A stretch of DNA of 6,787 nucleotides from NCBI GenBank assembly GCA_002378605.1, contig DFSK01000105.1:1-6787 (forward strand), written 5' to 3'. Shown piece after piece: positions 1-6,533 of the stretch; position 1 is the first letter of the stretch; each line of letters begins with the position of its first letter. The notes beneath the pieces are model-generated. The model made no database searches. It saw nothing but the letters and a program-made list of their open reading frames with translations, and was not told the DNA's origin. Source of the DNA: Alphaproteobacteria bacterium UBA3439. Its GTDB lineage: Bacteria; Pseudomonadota; Alphaproteobacteria; Puniceispirillales; Puniceispirillaceae. The translations under genes were made by a program, and so were the position numbers.

Positions 1-2
1 AT

Positions 3-164
3 GTTTTCTGTATGGCGACCGGTGTTTATGACGGCCGCCCGCGCTACTCTGCGATGCTTGAGCCTTACGTAGAACACGGCTTTGATCCGGCCAATAATTT
101 GATTGAAGCAAACCGACCGGGGACCGCTGCTTATTATGCGAATCCTGCGCTGCAGGATCGTTAA
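3..164 (+). CDS. 3' end of an unrecognised protein-coding gene (partial)
   Basis: The frame starting at base 3 is open from the window edge to a TAA at 162-164 and encodes 53 residues, including YDGRPRYSAMLEPYVEHGF and ending in NPALQDR. The composition (acidic, aromatic-rich, few rare residues) looks like a genuine soluble C-terminus. An ATG occurs at 12, but there is no sequence upstream in which to judge a ribosome-binding site, so I treat this as the tail of a longer gene. I do not recognise the family and assign no function. A hairpin covers the last codons (142-158). The same frame stays open for another 71 codons after the TAA, but that stretch is cysteine-rich and does not look like a continuation. 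Confidence 0.55.
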   Translation, partial: VFCMATGVYDGRPRYSAMLEPYVEHGFDPANNLIEANRPGTAAYYANPALQDR

Positions 165-170
165 TTTTTT
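142..170 (+). terminator. Possible intrinsic terminator overlapping the end of the first gene
   Basis: A perfect 7-bp stem (ATCCTGC at 142-148, GCAGGAT at 152-158) closes a 3-base loop, and a run of six T lies at 165-170. The T run begins six bases after the stem rather than directly after it, and the stem lies inside coding sequence, so this is a weak call. Its position at the 3' end of the gene is what makes it plausible. Confidence 0.35.
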
Positions 171-438
171 AGCGGCTTCAATTGTGGCCAACAGCAGCAT
201 CTCACTCGTCCTTCGGCAGCTTGTTTGGTTGACCCATGCCGCTATTGGTATGCTGGTCTGGAGCGTTACTGTTTGCTGAATTTTAACTATGCCCTTCTTT
301 TTATTTATAAGGGTAGGCAGCCAAAAATTGATGTTTCTGTAAATATTTCTGAAGGAGAATTTTCGAGCTGTCTTGGGTGAGGTCAGCTTGAGGAAAAACA
401 GCGGGTTTTTTTCGGGTTTATCGTCACGGGAGATTTTC

Positions 439-537
439 ATGGATACACCGACAGCAATCAAATGCCATGATGCGATTTGCCTGCATGATCTGTTCATCAT
501 GGCACCAGATAAACCATTATTTTGTTTAAAACCTTAA
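439..537 (+). CDS. Possible 32-residue small ORF
   Basis: An ATG at 439 preceded by GGGAG (429-433) opens a 32-codon frame ending in TAA at 535-537. The peptide begins MDTPTAIKCHDAICL and ends LFCLKP, with three cysteines and no membrane segment or known motif. The same frame is open upstream to 343, with TTG codons at 373 and 388 as alternative starts (54 or 49 codons), but only the ATG has both a standard start and a usable Shine-Dalgarno-like sequence. It could be a leader peptide for the exported-protein gene 64 bp downstream or simply chance. I recognise no family. Confidence 0.2.
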   Translation: MDTPTAIKCHDAICLHDLFIMAPDKPLFCLKP

Positions 538-547
538 TTTAATTAAG
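533..547. repeat. AT-rich palindrome upstream of the exported-protein gene
   Basis: CTTAAT (533-538) and ATTAAG (542-547) are perfect inverted repeats around TTA, about 55 bp before the ATG at 602. The position suits an operator or promoter element, but A/T-only palindromes are common by chance. Confidence 0.25.
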
Positions 548-589
548 CTGTTCCTTATGTTCTGTGCACCTGTCTTTCTGGCGCGTGGC

Positions 590-597
590 AAAGGAGG
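590..597 (+). promoter_or_regulatory. Strong ribosome-binding site fixing the start at 602
   Basis: AAAGGAGG is an almost full anti-Shine-Dalgarno match lying 4 bases before the ATG at 602. It decides the start codon against the in-frame ATG at 557, which has no such site and would put a non-signal-like stretch in front of the signal peptide. Confidence 0.8.
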
Positions 598-601
598 CTT
601 T

Positions 602-1216
602 ATGACGAAGATAAAAAACCGCCGAATGATTGCAAGGCAGGTGACGTTGGCGCGGCGCGCCTTATGGCTTTTGTCGTTGTTGCTGCCATTTTCGGTCATG
701 CCTGCCGCGGCCAATTCGGTGTCTATGGTTTGTAATGGCCTGTTTGATGTTGAACGGATGCGCGGTGAAATCACGGAAACCGAGACATTTGACGGCTCTG
801 TCTATGTAACGGTTGATCTTGATGGTGGTGATGTGTCGCGCGTGCGCATGGTGCCGATTGAACGAAACCGCCGCATGGAATCACTGGATTTTATCAAAAA
901 TATGCCGCCGCCAGCCAATGGTGATATGATTGATTTTACGACAAGTGAAGATGATCTATGGATCAGCAAGATGTCGCAATCAGGGCCTATGGTTTTTGCC
1001 GTCAACGGCGATGATCCCTATGTTGAAACACCAACCAATGCGCATGAAATGAATATCCGGCTAAACCGGATTTCGGGTCATGTTCAGGTTGATTGGCATT
1101 GGCATGAGGTGCGCGATTATTTGCCGCTTGGTGCCATTCGAAGCATCAAAAAACGCTATAGCGATCATAAATTATTCACCGCTGATTGCGATGTGATGCG
1201 CCAGCGTTTGTTTTAG
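602..1216 (+). CDS. Exported hypothetical protein, probably periplasmic
   Basis: A 204-residue protein of no family I recognise. The start is set by AAAGGAGG just upstream. The N-terminus is a classical signal peptide: a basic n-region (K3, K5, R7, R8, R12, R18, R19), a hydrophobic stretch at about 20-34 (ALWLLSLLLPFSVMP), and an AAA motif at 35-37 for signal peptidase I cleavage before about N38. No lipobox precedes the first cysteine, so a lipoprotein is unlikely. The mature part is soluble and rich in charged and beta-type sequence. It has only two cysteines, C44 near the new N-terminus and C196 near the C-terminus, which could form one disulfide tying the ends together. A second predicted membrane segment is absent. 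It ends 11 bp from the oppositely oriented HyuA-like gene, so the two transcripts converge. Existence and export are well supported; function is unknown. Confidence 0.85.
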   Translation: MTKIKNRRMIARQVTLARRALWLLSLLLPFSVMPAAANSVSMVCNGLFDVERMRGEITETETFDGSVYVTVDLDGGDVSRVRMVPIERNRRMESLDFIKNMPPPANGDMIDFTTSEDDLWISKMSQSGPMVFAVNGDDPYVETPTNAHEMNIRLNRISGHVQVDWHWHEVRDYLPLGAIRSIKKRYSDHKLFTADCDVMRQRLF

Positions 1217-1227
1217 CGGGCAAGAGG

Positions 1228-3231
1228 TTAGGTTGCGCGACCTTCGGCAGTGGCATAGATAAGCGCTTCGATAAATAAGTCCTTATTTGATGACAATGGC
1301 ACCAGCTTTATGTCTTCCTCAAGATGAAGATCGATATGGGTGGCGCCGGCGCTTTTGGCGCGCGCTTCGGCAAGCTGTTTTGCCGCAATACGGGCGGTGG
1401 CCAGCGCATCTTCAAGGCTGGATTTGTCAATTGGGCCATCGGCAAGATGAATGCGGAATTTTGTTTCGGCAGGCTGGGTAATCGACACCATCACCCGCTG
1501 GCGAACCGATCCGGCCGCCGCGCCAACCGCGCCAGCAACATCAGCATGATCAGGAACTGTCAGCGACACACCCACCGTGTTGGCAATTGGTGGGTAATGC
1601 GTTGCAGCCGATGCGCCAAGCGCAATTAGATCGGTATTTAGCTTTACCCCAACCGAGACAAGCTGGTCGTTGCTGGCCGGTATTTTGCGAAAGGATTGTG
1701 CCAGAAGCGGGTTGCTGGAAACCGCCGCTTCGCCGCCGCCTTCATGCGCCAAGGCCGCATCCATCAAGGCCAAAGCCGACCGCCGATGCAATTCGTCAAG
1801 CGTCATTTCGGCAAGATCGAGTGGCGATGCCGCAATTGCAATGCCGGCTCCATTGCGCTGGCGTGCCATTAATTTTGCGCCAAGCATGGCGGCCTCATCG
1901 TCAAATTCGGTAAAGGCGCCCGTGACATGCGCAGCATCAGTCGGCGTAAAGCTGGATAGGCCAAGGAGCCCGCGGCTGATCAATCGGTCAACTGCGCCGA
2001 GTGCCAATTGCGTTGCCGCCAGTTCAGCAACCGGCGAGGGGCCAGCGGCAATGGCCTTTTCGGCAAGTCTGATTTCCGAACGGGTCAACCATTGCGGAAC
2101 GCCATCAGGCATGATCGGAAAGACAAAACGTGCATCAGTGGCCATCGGCACAGCCAGATCAAGCTGACGGGAAAGATGGTCTTTTAATGAAGGCCAGCGC
2201 AGCGCTAGCAGGGAAAGTGGCGTCGCCCGTCTTGGGCCAAGGGTAAGCCCGCCTGTTCTGCCGCGTAAGATTGGCGCGACCTCGCTGTCGCCGCCAAGCC
2301 CGCAGGTTCGTATCTCGGCAGCCTCGACCATTGTCTGCCAGCCGCCAACAAAGGCGCCGTCTTTTTTCAAACGCGGCGTGCCATTATGCAAAAAGGCAAT
2401 ATCGGTTGTGGTGCCGCCAATATCGGCAATCAAGGCTGATTTCGCGCCAGCCAGAAACGCCGCACCGGAAAGGCTGGCAGCCGGCCCTGACAAAACCGTT
2501 TCAACGGGACGCGACAGGGCAAAATCGGCCTGAAGCAGTGAGCCATCACCTTTGACCACCATCAACGGGCAGGTCAGCCCTTGTTGCGCCATGATGTTTT
2601 GTGTGGCGGTAATCAGCCGTTCCAAAAGATTGATCAGGCGGGCGTTGAGCACGGCGGTAAGGGCACGCCGCGGCCCGCCAAGCGATGAGGATAATTCATG
2701 GCTGCAGGTGATGGGAAGGCCGGTTATGTCGCGAAGCAAATCGCGGGTTTCGGTCTCATGAAGCGGGTTTCGCGTGGCAAAATGGCCAGCAACCGCAAAG
2801 GCCGAGACTTCGGATTTCAGCTTGTGCGCGGCAGCGTCTAGCGCCGCAATGTCAAGTGGTGCTTGGATGCCACCATCGGGGCGATGGCCGCCATTGATGA
2901 AATATACCGGATCTTGTCCAAGGGCGCGGGCCAGATCGGCGCGTTCAAGCGCGGCCTCGTCAAACCCAATTAAAAACAGGCCAACGCGCCCGCCAACACC
3001 CTCGACAACAGCGTTGGTGGCAAGTGTTGTCGAAAGAGATACCATCTTGATATCCTCTGGCGCGCCGTCAAAATCAGCGAGAACTTTGGCAATTGCACCG
3101 CCAAGACCAACCGACAAATCATCACGCGTGGTCAGCGCCTTGCCTGTTGCCAAAACAACGCCGCGATCGACATCAAGAAGAGCCGCATCAGTGTAGGTGC
3201 CGCCAGTATCAAGGCCGATGACAAGTGACAT
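1228..3231 (-). CDS. HyuA-type hydantoinase/oxoprolinase ATP-binding subunit
   Basis: A 667-residue protein of the hydantoinase A / 5-oxoprolinase family, whose members hydrolyse cyclic amides using ATP and carry an actin/Hsp70-like ATPase fold. Seen here: first phosphate motif LDTGGTYTDAAL (7-18), STTLATNAVVEG (67-78), SHELSSSLGGPRRALTAVL (177-195), RPVETVLSGPAAS (241-253), second phosphate motif ADIGGTTTDIAF (269-280), and CGLGGDSEV (310-318) where better-known members have a GxGGGS-type loop. The usual N-terminal and catalytic-core order is intact and the length is normal. I chose the ATG at 3231, preceded by AAGGA at 3240-3244, over an in-frame ATG 15 codons upstream, because the family begins right at the beta strand SLVIGLDTGG. 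It lies 61 bp behind the amidotransferase-like gene on the same strand. No HyuB subunit is visible, so the substrate and partner are unknown. Cytoplasmic. Confidence 0.92.
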   Translation of the reverse strand: MSLVIGLDTGGTYTDAALLDVDRGVVLATGKALTTRDDLSVGLGGAIAKVLADFDGAPEDIKMVSLSTTLATNAVVEGVGGRVGLFLIGFDEAALERADLARALGQDPVYFINGGHRPDGGIQAPLDIAALDAAAHKLKSEVSAFAVAGHFATRNPLHETETRDLLRDITGLPITCSHELSSSLGGPRRALTAVLNARLINLLERLITATQNIMAQQGLTCPLMVVKGDGSLLQADFALSRPVETVLSGPAASLSGAAFLAGAKSALIADIGGTTTDIAFLHNGTPRLKKDGAFVGGWQTMVEAAEIRTCGLGGDSEVAPILRGRTGGLTLGPRRATPLSLLALRWPSLKDHLSRQLDLAVPMATDARFVFPIMPDGVPQWLTRSEIRLAEKAIAAGPSPVAELAATQLALGAVDRLISRGLLGLSSFTPTDAAHVTGAFTEFDDEAAMLGAKLMARQRNGAGIAIAASPLDLAEMTLDELHRRSALALMDAALAHEGGGEAAVSSNPLLAQSFRKIPASNDQLVSVGVKLNTDLIALGASAATHYPPIANTVGVSLTVPDHADVAGAVGAAAGSVRQRVMVSITQPAETKFRIHLADGPIDKSSLEDALATARIAAKQLAEARAKSAGATHIDLHLEEDIKLVPLSSNKDLFIEALIYATAEGRAT

Positions 3232-3292
3232 GCATTTTTTCCTTTTGGTTTGGTGCCGGATAGCAAATTGTGCCAATCACCAGCAAATGCGG

Positions 3293-4015
3293 TTATTTCT
3301 TTGGCGCATGTTTGGCAAAAAACGCCAAAATCCAGCCCGCAACCAATTTGCCGTCATGCGGTGTGGCAAGCGATTGGCGACTTTCATTAACACAATCGGC
3401 ACCGGCTCTATCAACAAGCAGGTCGGCAAGCGCATCGGTATAATCAGCGTCAAATTCGGGGTGACCCTGAATGGCAAAAACATCATCCCCAATGACAAAA
3501 GCAGCATTTGTGCAATGGTCGGCGCTGGCGATGCGCCGCGCCCCATCGGGAAGGCTGGTAACCTGATCTTGATGAACATGAATCAGATTGATTGTGTCGC
3601 TGGTGGTTTCAATCCAGTCAGGCAGGTCAGTCAAAGCCAGTTCCTTGACACCAAGGCCCCAGCCATTATCCCATTTGCCGGCATGGCCGCCAAGTGCATG
3701 GGCGATGATCTGATGCCCGAAACAAACGCCTGCAAGTGGCTTTTTGGCAGCGTAGATCTGGCGCAGAAAATCCATCAATTTGGGAATGAATGGCGCATCG
3801 TCATAAACACCATAGGCCGAGCCGGAAACAAGATAGCCGTCATAATCGTCAATTTGCGCCGGAAACACGTCATCGACCACTGCCAATGTGGTAAAGCGGA
3901 AATTCTTGCCAAGTGGAAGGCTGGCAAAAAGATCGGTGAACATATCATTATAATCATGAAAGCGCTGGGGCATTGCCTTGTTGGTATGACCCGCCAAAAG
4001 AATTGCGATATGCAT
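3293..4015 (-). CDS. Class I glutamine-amidotransferase-like protein (stand-alone GATase1 domain)
   Basis: A 240-residue single-domain protein of the GMP-synthase-type class I amidotransferase superfamily, which releases ammonia from glutamine or cleaves gamma-glutamyl bonds through a Cys-His-Glu triad. The nucleophile elbow GVCFGHQI is at 96-103 with C98; H185 and E187 lie in AIQGHPEF (181-188). SGSAYGVYDD (64-73) corresponds to the oxyanion loop and HVHQDQV (146-152) is also typical. All catalytic residues are present. No synthetase domain follows, as in small YfeJ-like members, so it may act alone or with an unlinked partner. Start: ATG at 4015 with AGGA at 4026-4029, 10 bases upstream. 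It sits directly upstream of the HyuA-like gene (61-bp gap), suggesting one transcript and a shared role in breakdown of an amide or gamma-glutamyl compound; that link is inference. Confidence 0.9.
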   Translation of the reverse strand: MHIAILLAGHTNKAMPQRFHDYNDMFTDLFASLPLGKNFRFTTLAVVDDVFPAQIDDYDGYLVSGSAYGVYDDAPFIPKLMDFLRQIYAAKKPLAGVCFGHQIIAHALGGHAGKWDNGWGLGVKELALTDLPDWIETTSDTINLIHVHQDQVTSLPDGARRIASADHCTNAAFVIGDDVFAIQGHPEFDADYTDALADLLVDRAGADCVNESRQSLATPHDGKLVAGWILAFFAKHAPKK

Positions 4016-4036
4016 ATGCGATGGTTCCTATCAATT

Positions 4037-4074
4037 AACAGGACTCGTTTATCTGCGCCACTGAAATGCCTGTT
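4037..4074. repeat. Inverted repeat in the leader of the amidotransferase gene
   Basis: AACAGG (4037-4042) and CCTGTT (4069-4074) are perfect 6-bp inverted arms separated by 26 bases, between the ribbon-helix-helix gene and the amidotransferase start. The arms are short and far apart; it may be an operator pair or chance. No U-tract supports a terminator. Confidence 0.2.
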
Positions 4075-4100
4075 TAAAACGCGTTATAATCCGAAAAAGG

Positions 4101-4343
4101 CTAGTGATCCAGCGGCTTTATATCTGTCTTGGTAGCGGCAGTTTCTTTTTTTAATTCGGCCAGCACGAATAGTCGCAAGGCCGATGACAGCCCGCCATCA
4201 CGGTTGCGGTCAATATTTTGCACGAGGCTGGCAAGCGATTGCCCGCGACTGGCCGCAATATCCTGCAGCATATCCCAAAAAGGCTGTTCCAATGACACGC
4301 TTGTCCGGTGTCCGTGAATGGTCATCGATCGTTTAATCATCAT
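4101..4343 (-). CDS. Ribbon-helix-helix domain protein (RHH_4-like)
   Basis: An 80-residue protein matching the small ribbon-helix-helix family common in Alphaproteobacteria. Typical landmarks are KRSMTIHGHRTSVSLE (4-19), which contains the beta strand that would contact DNA, FWDMLQDIAASRGQSLASLV (22-41), and the final helix LSSALRLFVLAEL (52-64). The tail of about 16 residues is hydrophilic. The start is uncertain: ATGs at 4343, 4340 and 4325 and a TTG at 4379 are all in frame, none with a good Shine-Dalgarno. I prefer 4343 because known members begin only a few residues before the KRS strand. An in-frame stop lies upstream of the TTG. It follows the RNA methyltransferase gene by 78 bp. Such dimeric RHH proteins usually bind DNA; whether this one regulates its neighbours cannot be told from sequence. 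Confidence 0.85.
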   Translation of the reverse strand: MMIKRSMTIHGHRTSVSLEQPFWDMLQDIAASRGQSLASLVQNIDRNRDGGLSSALRLFVLAELKKETAATKTDIKPLDH

Positions 4344-4421
4344 CGCAATATCATGCGCTGGCAAAACCGTTTTTGACAATGGGGCAGCTTGGTCAAGATA
4401 TGAGTCGGCGCTGGCTCAGGA

Positions 4422-5822
4422 CTAGCGGCGGAAAGCGCCAATAAGCTCTAAATGATTGCTAAATGAGAATTGATCAATGACTTGAACCCATTCAAGCTGA
4501 AACCCGCTATCGGTCAGAATGGCCGCATCGCGCGCAAAGCTTGCCGGATTGCATGATACCATCGCGATTGTCGCAATGTTTGATTGCGCCAGCATCTGGC
4601 ATTGTGCGGCAGCGCCGCTTCTCGGCGGGTCAAGAATAGCCATGTCAAACCCTTCCAGCTCATCGGGCATTAGCGGTGCGTCAAACAGGTTACGGCTGGC
4701 GGTCTTTACCCGCCCCCCAATGCCGGCAGCATCAACACCAAATTTTAACGCAGCAAGGGCGTCCTCACTTTGTTCAACCGCTAGGAGGTTGGCTATATGA
4801 TCGAGTAGTGGAAGACTAAGCGTGCCGCATCCGGCAAACAGATCGACAATCTGGCGCGCTGGTCCGGCGATTTCAGCAATGGCGTTTTGTAAAATGGCTT
4901 CGCCATCACGGGTGGCTTGTAAAAAAGCACCCGGTGGGGGTGACACAGCAATCTTGCCAAATTGAACCACAGGAATTTCAGGTGCGAAAAGCGTCATCGG
5001 GCTGCCATGATCGGTAACCGATAGCCGCGCCAATCTTATGCTTGCCGCCCAATCGCCCAATTTGGCAAGCATATCCGGACTCCAAGGCTGCGCACCAGAA
5101 ATTGGCTCAATATAAAGACAGATATTGCTGTCATTTGCGTTGCCGGTGCTGCGGTCAAGAAGGTTGGCATGGGCATCTGCGGCAAAGCCAGCGGGAAGAT
5201 GGGCGCTGGCAAAAGCCTGCAACGCTTTTTGTAAAGCGAGCAGGTTTGGATGAAGAACGGCGCAGCCGTCAGGGCTGACAATATGTTGGCCCATATGTTC
5301 GCGAAAGCCGACAATCGCCCCATCAGCAATGCATTTCAGATGGAAACTGGCGCGTCTGCGGCTTTTGAGTGGCGAGCTGTAAAGCGGCCTTATCGTGCCA
5401 GCCTTGATTTTGGCGCGATCGAGGAAATTGGCAACAAGTGCGCTTTTCCAACTGCCGATTTCGGTTTCATCCCAATGCTGGAACCGGCATCCCCCACATG
5501 CTGGAAACGCATCACAACGTGGTGTATGGCGATCGGGTGACGGCGTGTATAGCTCGATAATGCGCGCCTTGATCCCTTGTGAGGTCAGTGAAAGCGGCTG
5601 AACCAACAAACGTTCGCCCGGAAGGCTGGCCGGAACAAATACATCATGTTCAGCCTCACTGTAATTATGGGTGTAAAGCGCTTTGGCAATGCCATCGCCG
5701 CGCCCGCCAATATGGCTGATTGTAACCTCGATCGGCGGCGCGTTGCGCGGCAGGCGGCCAGCCATCTGGTTAGATTTTGCCGACCGTTTCTTGCTTGGCT
5801 TTCGGTTGGATTGGCGTGCCAT
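4422..5822 (-). CDS. TrmA/RumA-type class I SAM-dependent RNA (uracil-C5) methyltransferase
   Basis: A 466-residue enzyme of the family that methylates C5 of uridine in tRNA or rRNA. After a lysine/arginine-rich tail (1-20), a TRAM RNA-binding domain spans about 31-95. Four cysteines for a [4Fe-4S] cluster are at C103, C109 and C112 (CDAFPACGGC) and C187 (DGC). FLQAT carries the conserved SAM-contacting Q302; the SAM-binding loop is VDLFAGCGT (326-334), followed by acidic E350; DPPRSG is at 398-403; the nucleophile C424 is in MVSCNPASF; and HLE near the end supplies the candidate base E459. All key residues are present, so it should be active. Which RNA position it modifies (m5U54, m5U747 or m5U1939 types) cannot be decided here. 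I start at 5822 because AAGGG (5833-5837) lies 10 bases upstream; the ATG 11 codons earlier lacks any such site. It lies 66 bp behind the S24 repressor. Confidence 0.94.
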   Translation of the reverse strand: MARQSNRKPSKKRSAKSNQMAGRLPRNAPPIEVTISHIGGRGDGIAKALYTHNYSEAEHDVFVPASLPGERLLVQPLSLTSQGIKARIIELYTPSPDRHTPRCDAFPACGGCRFQHWDETEIGSWKSALVANFLDRAKIKAGTIRPLYSSPLKSRRRASFHLKCIADGAIVGFREHMGQHIVSPDGCAVLHPNLLALQKALQAFASAHLPAGFAADAHANLLDRSTGNANDSNICLYIEPISGAQPWSPDMLAKLGDWAASIRLARLSVTDHGSPMTLFAPEIPVVQFGKIAVSPPPGAFLQATRDGEAILQNAIAEIAGPARQIVDLFAGCGTLSLPLLDHIANLLAVEQSEDALAALKFGVDAAGIGGRVKTASRNLFDAPLMPDELEGFDMAILDPPRSGAAAQCQMLAQSNIATIAMVSCNPASFARDAAILTDSGFQLEWVQVIDQFSFSNHLELIGAFRR

Positions 5823-5832
5823 TTGCTGATCG

Positions 5833-5837
5833 CCCTT
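5833..5837 (-). promoter_or_regulatory. Ribosome-binding site choosing the methyltransferase start
   Basis: AAGGG on the - strand lies 10 bases before the ATG at 5822. It is part of the 9-mer AATAAGGGC (5832-5840), identical to one arm of the inverted repeat in front of the repressor gene. Confidence 0.55.
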
Positions 5838-5888
5838 ATTGGTTAAATGTGACATGCGCCATATCGCGCAGGAAAGAAAAACGCCAAA

Positions 5889-6533
5889 TCACAGGCGACG
5901 CGCAAACCATATCACACGCCCGATGATATGTACCTCATCAATCCGCCGCTGGTAACTGCTATAAGCTGAATTTTCCGAAGAAATGCGAAGCATCTGCGGC
6001 GTGGTGTTGGGAATGATTTCAATGCGTTTGGCAACAAGACCAACGCCATCATCAAGAATGAAAATACCTGGCGGTGACGGGCGGGTCTGACTGCAATCGA
6101 GCATGACCGTGTCATCATGTTCAAGAAGTGGAACCATCGAATCGCCGCTAATGGAAATCATTCGCAAGGCGGCGGTTTGCCGGCGGCCAAGCTTGGCAAG
6201 CCATTGGCGCGGAAACACCCACTGACTATCGGGGTCATGTGCGGTCTCGCTGGCAAGATCGATTTGCGCGCCGCCGCCCGCGCTTGCCGAAAGATCGAAA
6301 AACGGCACGGCAAATTGGCGTGGTTGATGTGGGCTGGCGCCGGTGATTATATTTTTACCAGCCAGCCGTGACTGATCAATATCAAGAAAGGCAGCAAGCT
6401 GATGCCGTACATCTTCGGGAAGGCGGCGAGGTGTTCCGCGATAAAGGAATTGCTGTAAATAGGCGTCATTGCGCCCGATGGCACGCGATGCCTGCTTTAG
6501 CGTGATCGGTGGATCGCTTGCCGCAAGCGCCAT
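5889..6533 (-). CDS. LexA/CI-like repressor: helix-turn-helix plus S24 peptidase domain
   Basis: A 214-residue transcriptional repressor. Residues 11-33 (TLKQASRAIGRNDAYLQQF and following) form a helix-turn-helix DNA-binding segment; about 76-214 is the S24 domain seen in LexA and phage CI-type repressors. The catalytic serine is S132 in SGDSMVPLL and the lysine is K169 in LVAKRIEI; their spacing of 37 matches E. coli LexA (S119/K156). SASAGGG (82-88) offers an Ala85-Gly86 bond as the likely self-cleavage site, and the protein ends in the usual GRVIWFARRL strand. The ATG at 6533 is the only standard start; an in-frame TAG lies at 6573-6575. It has no well-spaced Shine-Dalgarno, and a perfect inverted repeat sits right before it. 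The N-terminus is compact and may have been trimmed. Next to a lysozyme fragment, a phage origin is plausible. It is not LexA itself by its N-terminal sequence. Confidence 0.9.
   Translation of the reverse strand: MALAASDPPITLKQASRAIGRNDAYLQQFLYRGTPRRLPEDVRHQLAAFLDIDQSRLAGKNIITGASPHQPRQFAVPFFDLSASAGGGAQIDLASETAHDPDSQWVFPRQWLAKLGRRQTAALRMISISGDSMVPLLEHDDTVMLDCSQTRPSPPGIFILDDGVGLVAKRIEIIPNTTPQMLRISSENSAYSSYQRRIDEVHIIGRVIWFARRL

Larger units (their letters stand above)
165..601. other. Intergenic stretch of about 440 bp with no confident gene
   Basis: This is the only long stretch without a clear gene. It contains a weak 32-codon ORF (439-537), a 15-base AT-rich palindrome (533-547), a loose dyad CCCTT (292-296)/AAGGG (309-313) with a 12-base loop, and a small A/T stem AAAAAC (395-400)/GTTTTT (406-411). 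GAAGGAG at 351-357 looks like a ribosome-binding site but is not followed by an ATG at normal spacing; the only start in the reading frame behind it is a TTG at 373, 15 bases away. I see no tRNA, no recognisable riboswitch and no clear -35/-10 pair for the gene at 602. Some promoter and 5' leader for that gene must lie here. Confidence 0.6.

Noticed and set aside
291..314. GCCCTTCTT / TATAAGGGT with a 6-base spacer, resembling the arms of the repressor dyad
   Set aside because: The arms are in the opposite (everted) order and pair at only six of nine positions, so it is not the same site.
165..380. A 71-codon open stretch continuing in frame after the first gene's stop codon (possible read-through or pseudogene)
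   Set aside because: It has no ATG start, is cysteine-rich with no recognisable motif, and overlaps a possible terminator; open frames of this size occur by chance.
4085..4090. Perfect TATAAT on the + strand
   Set aside because: No matching -35 element at suitable distance and no + strand gene downstream; it lies at the 3' end of a - strand gene.
3197..4135. 312-codon + strand ORF opposite the amidotransferase-like gene
   Set aside because: It is the antisense shadow of a gene with all catalytic motifs intact on the - strand; its own translation shows no family features.
5855..5870. TGCGC/GCGCA hairpin between repressor and methyltransferase as a terminator
   Set aside because: The stem is only 5 bp and the T-rich stretch precedes it on the transcribed strand instead of following it.
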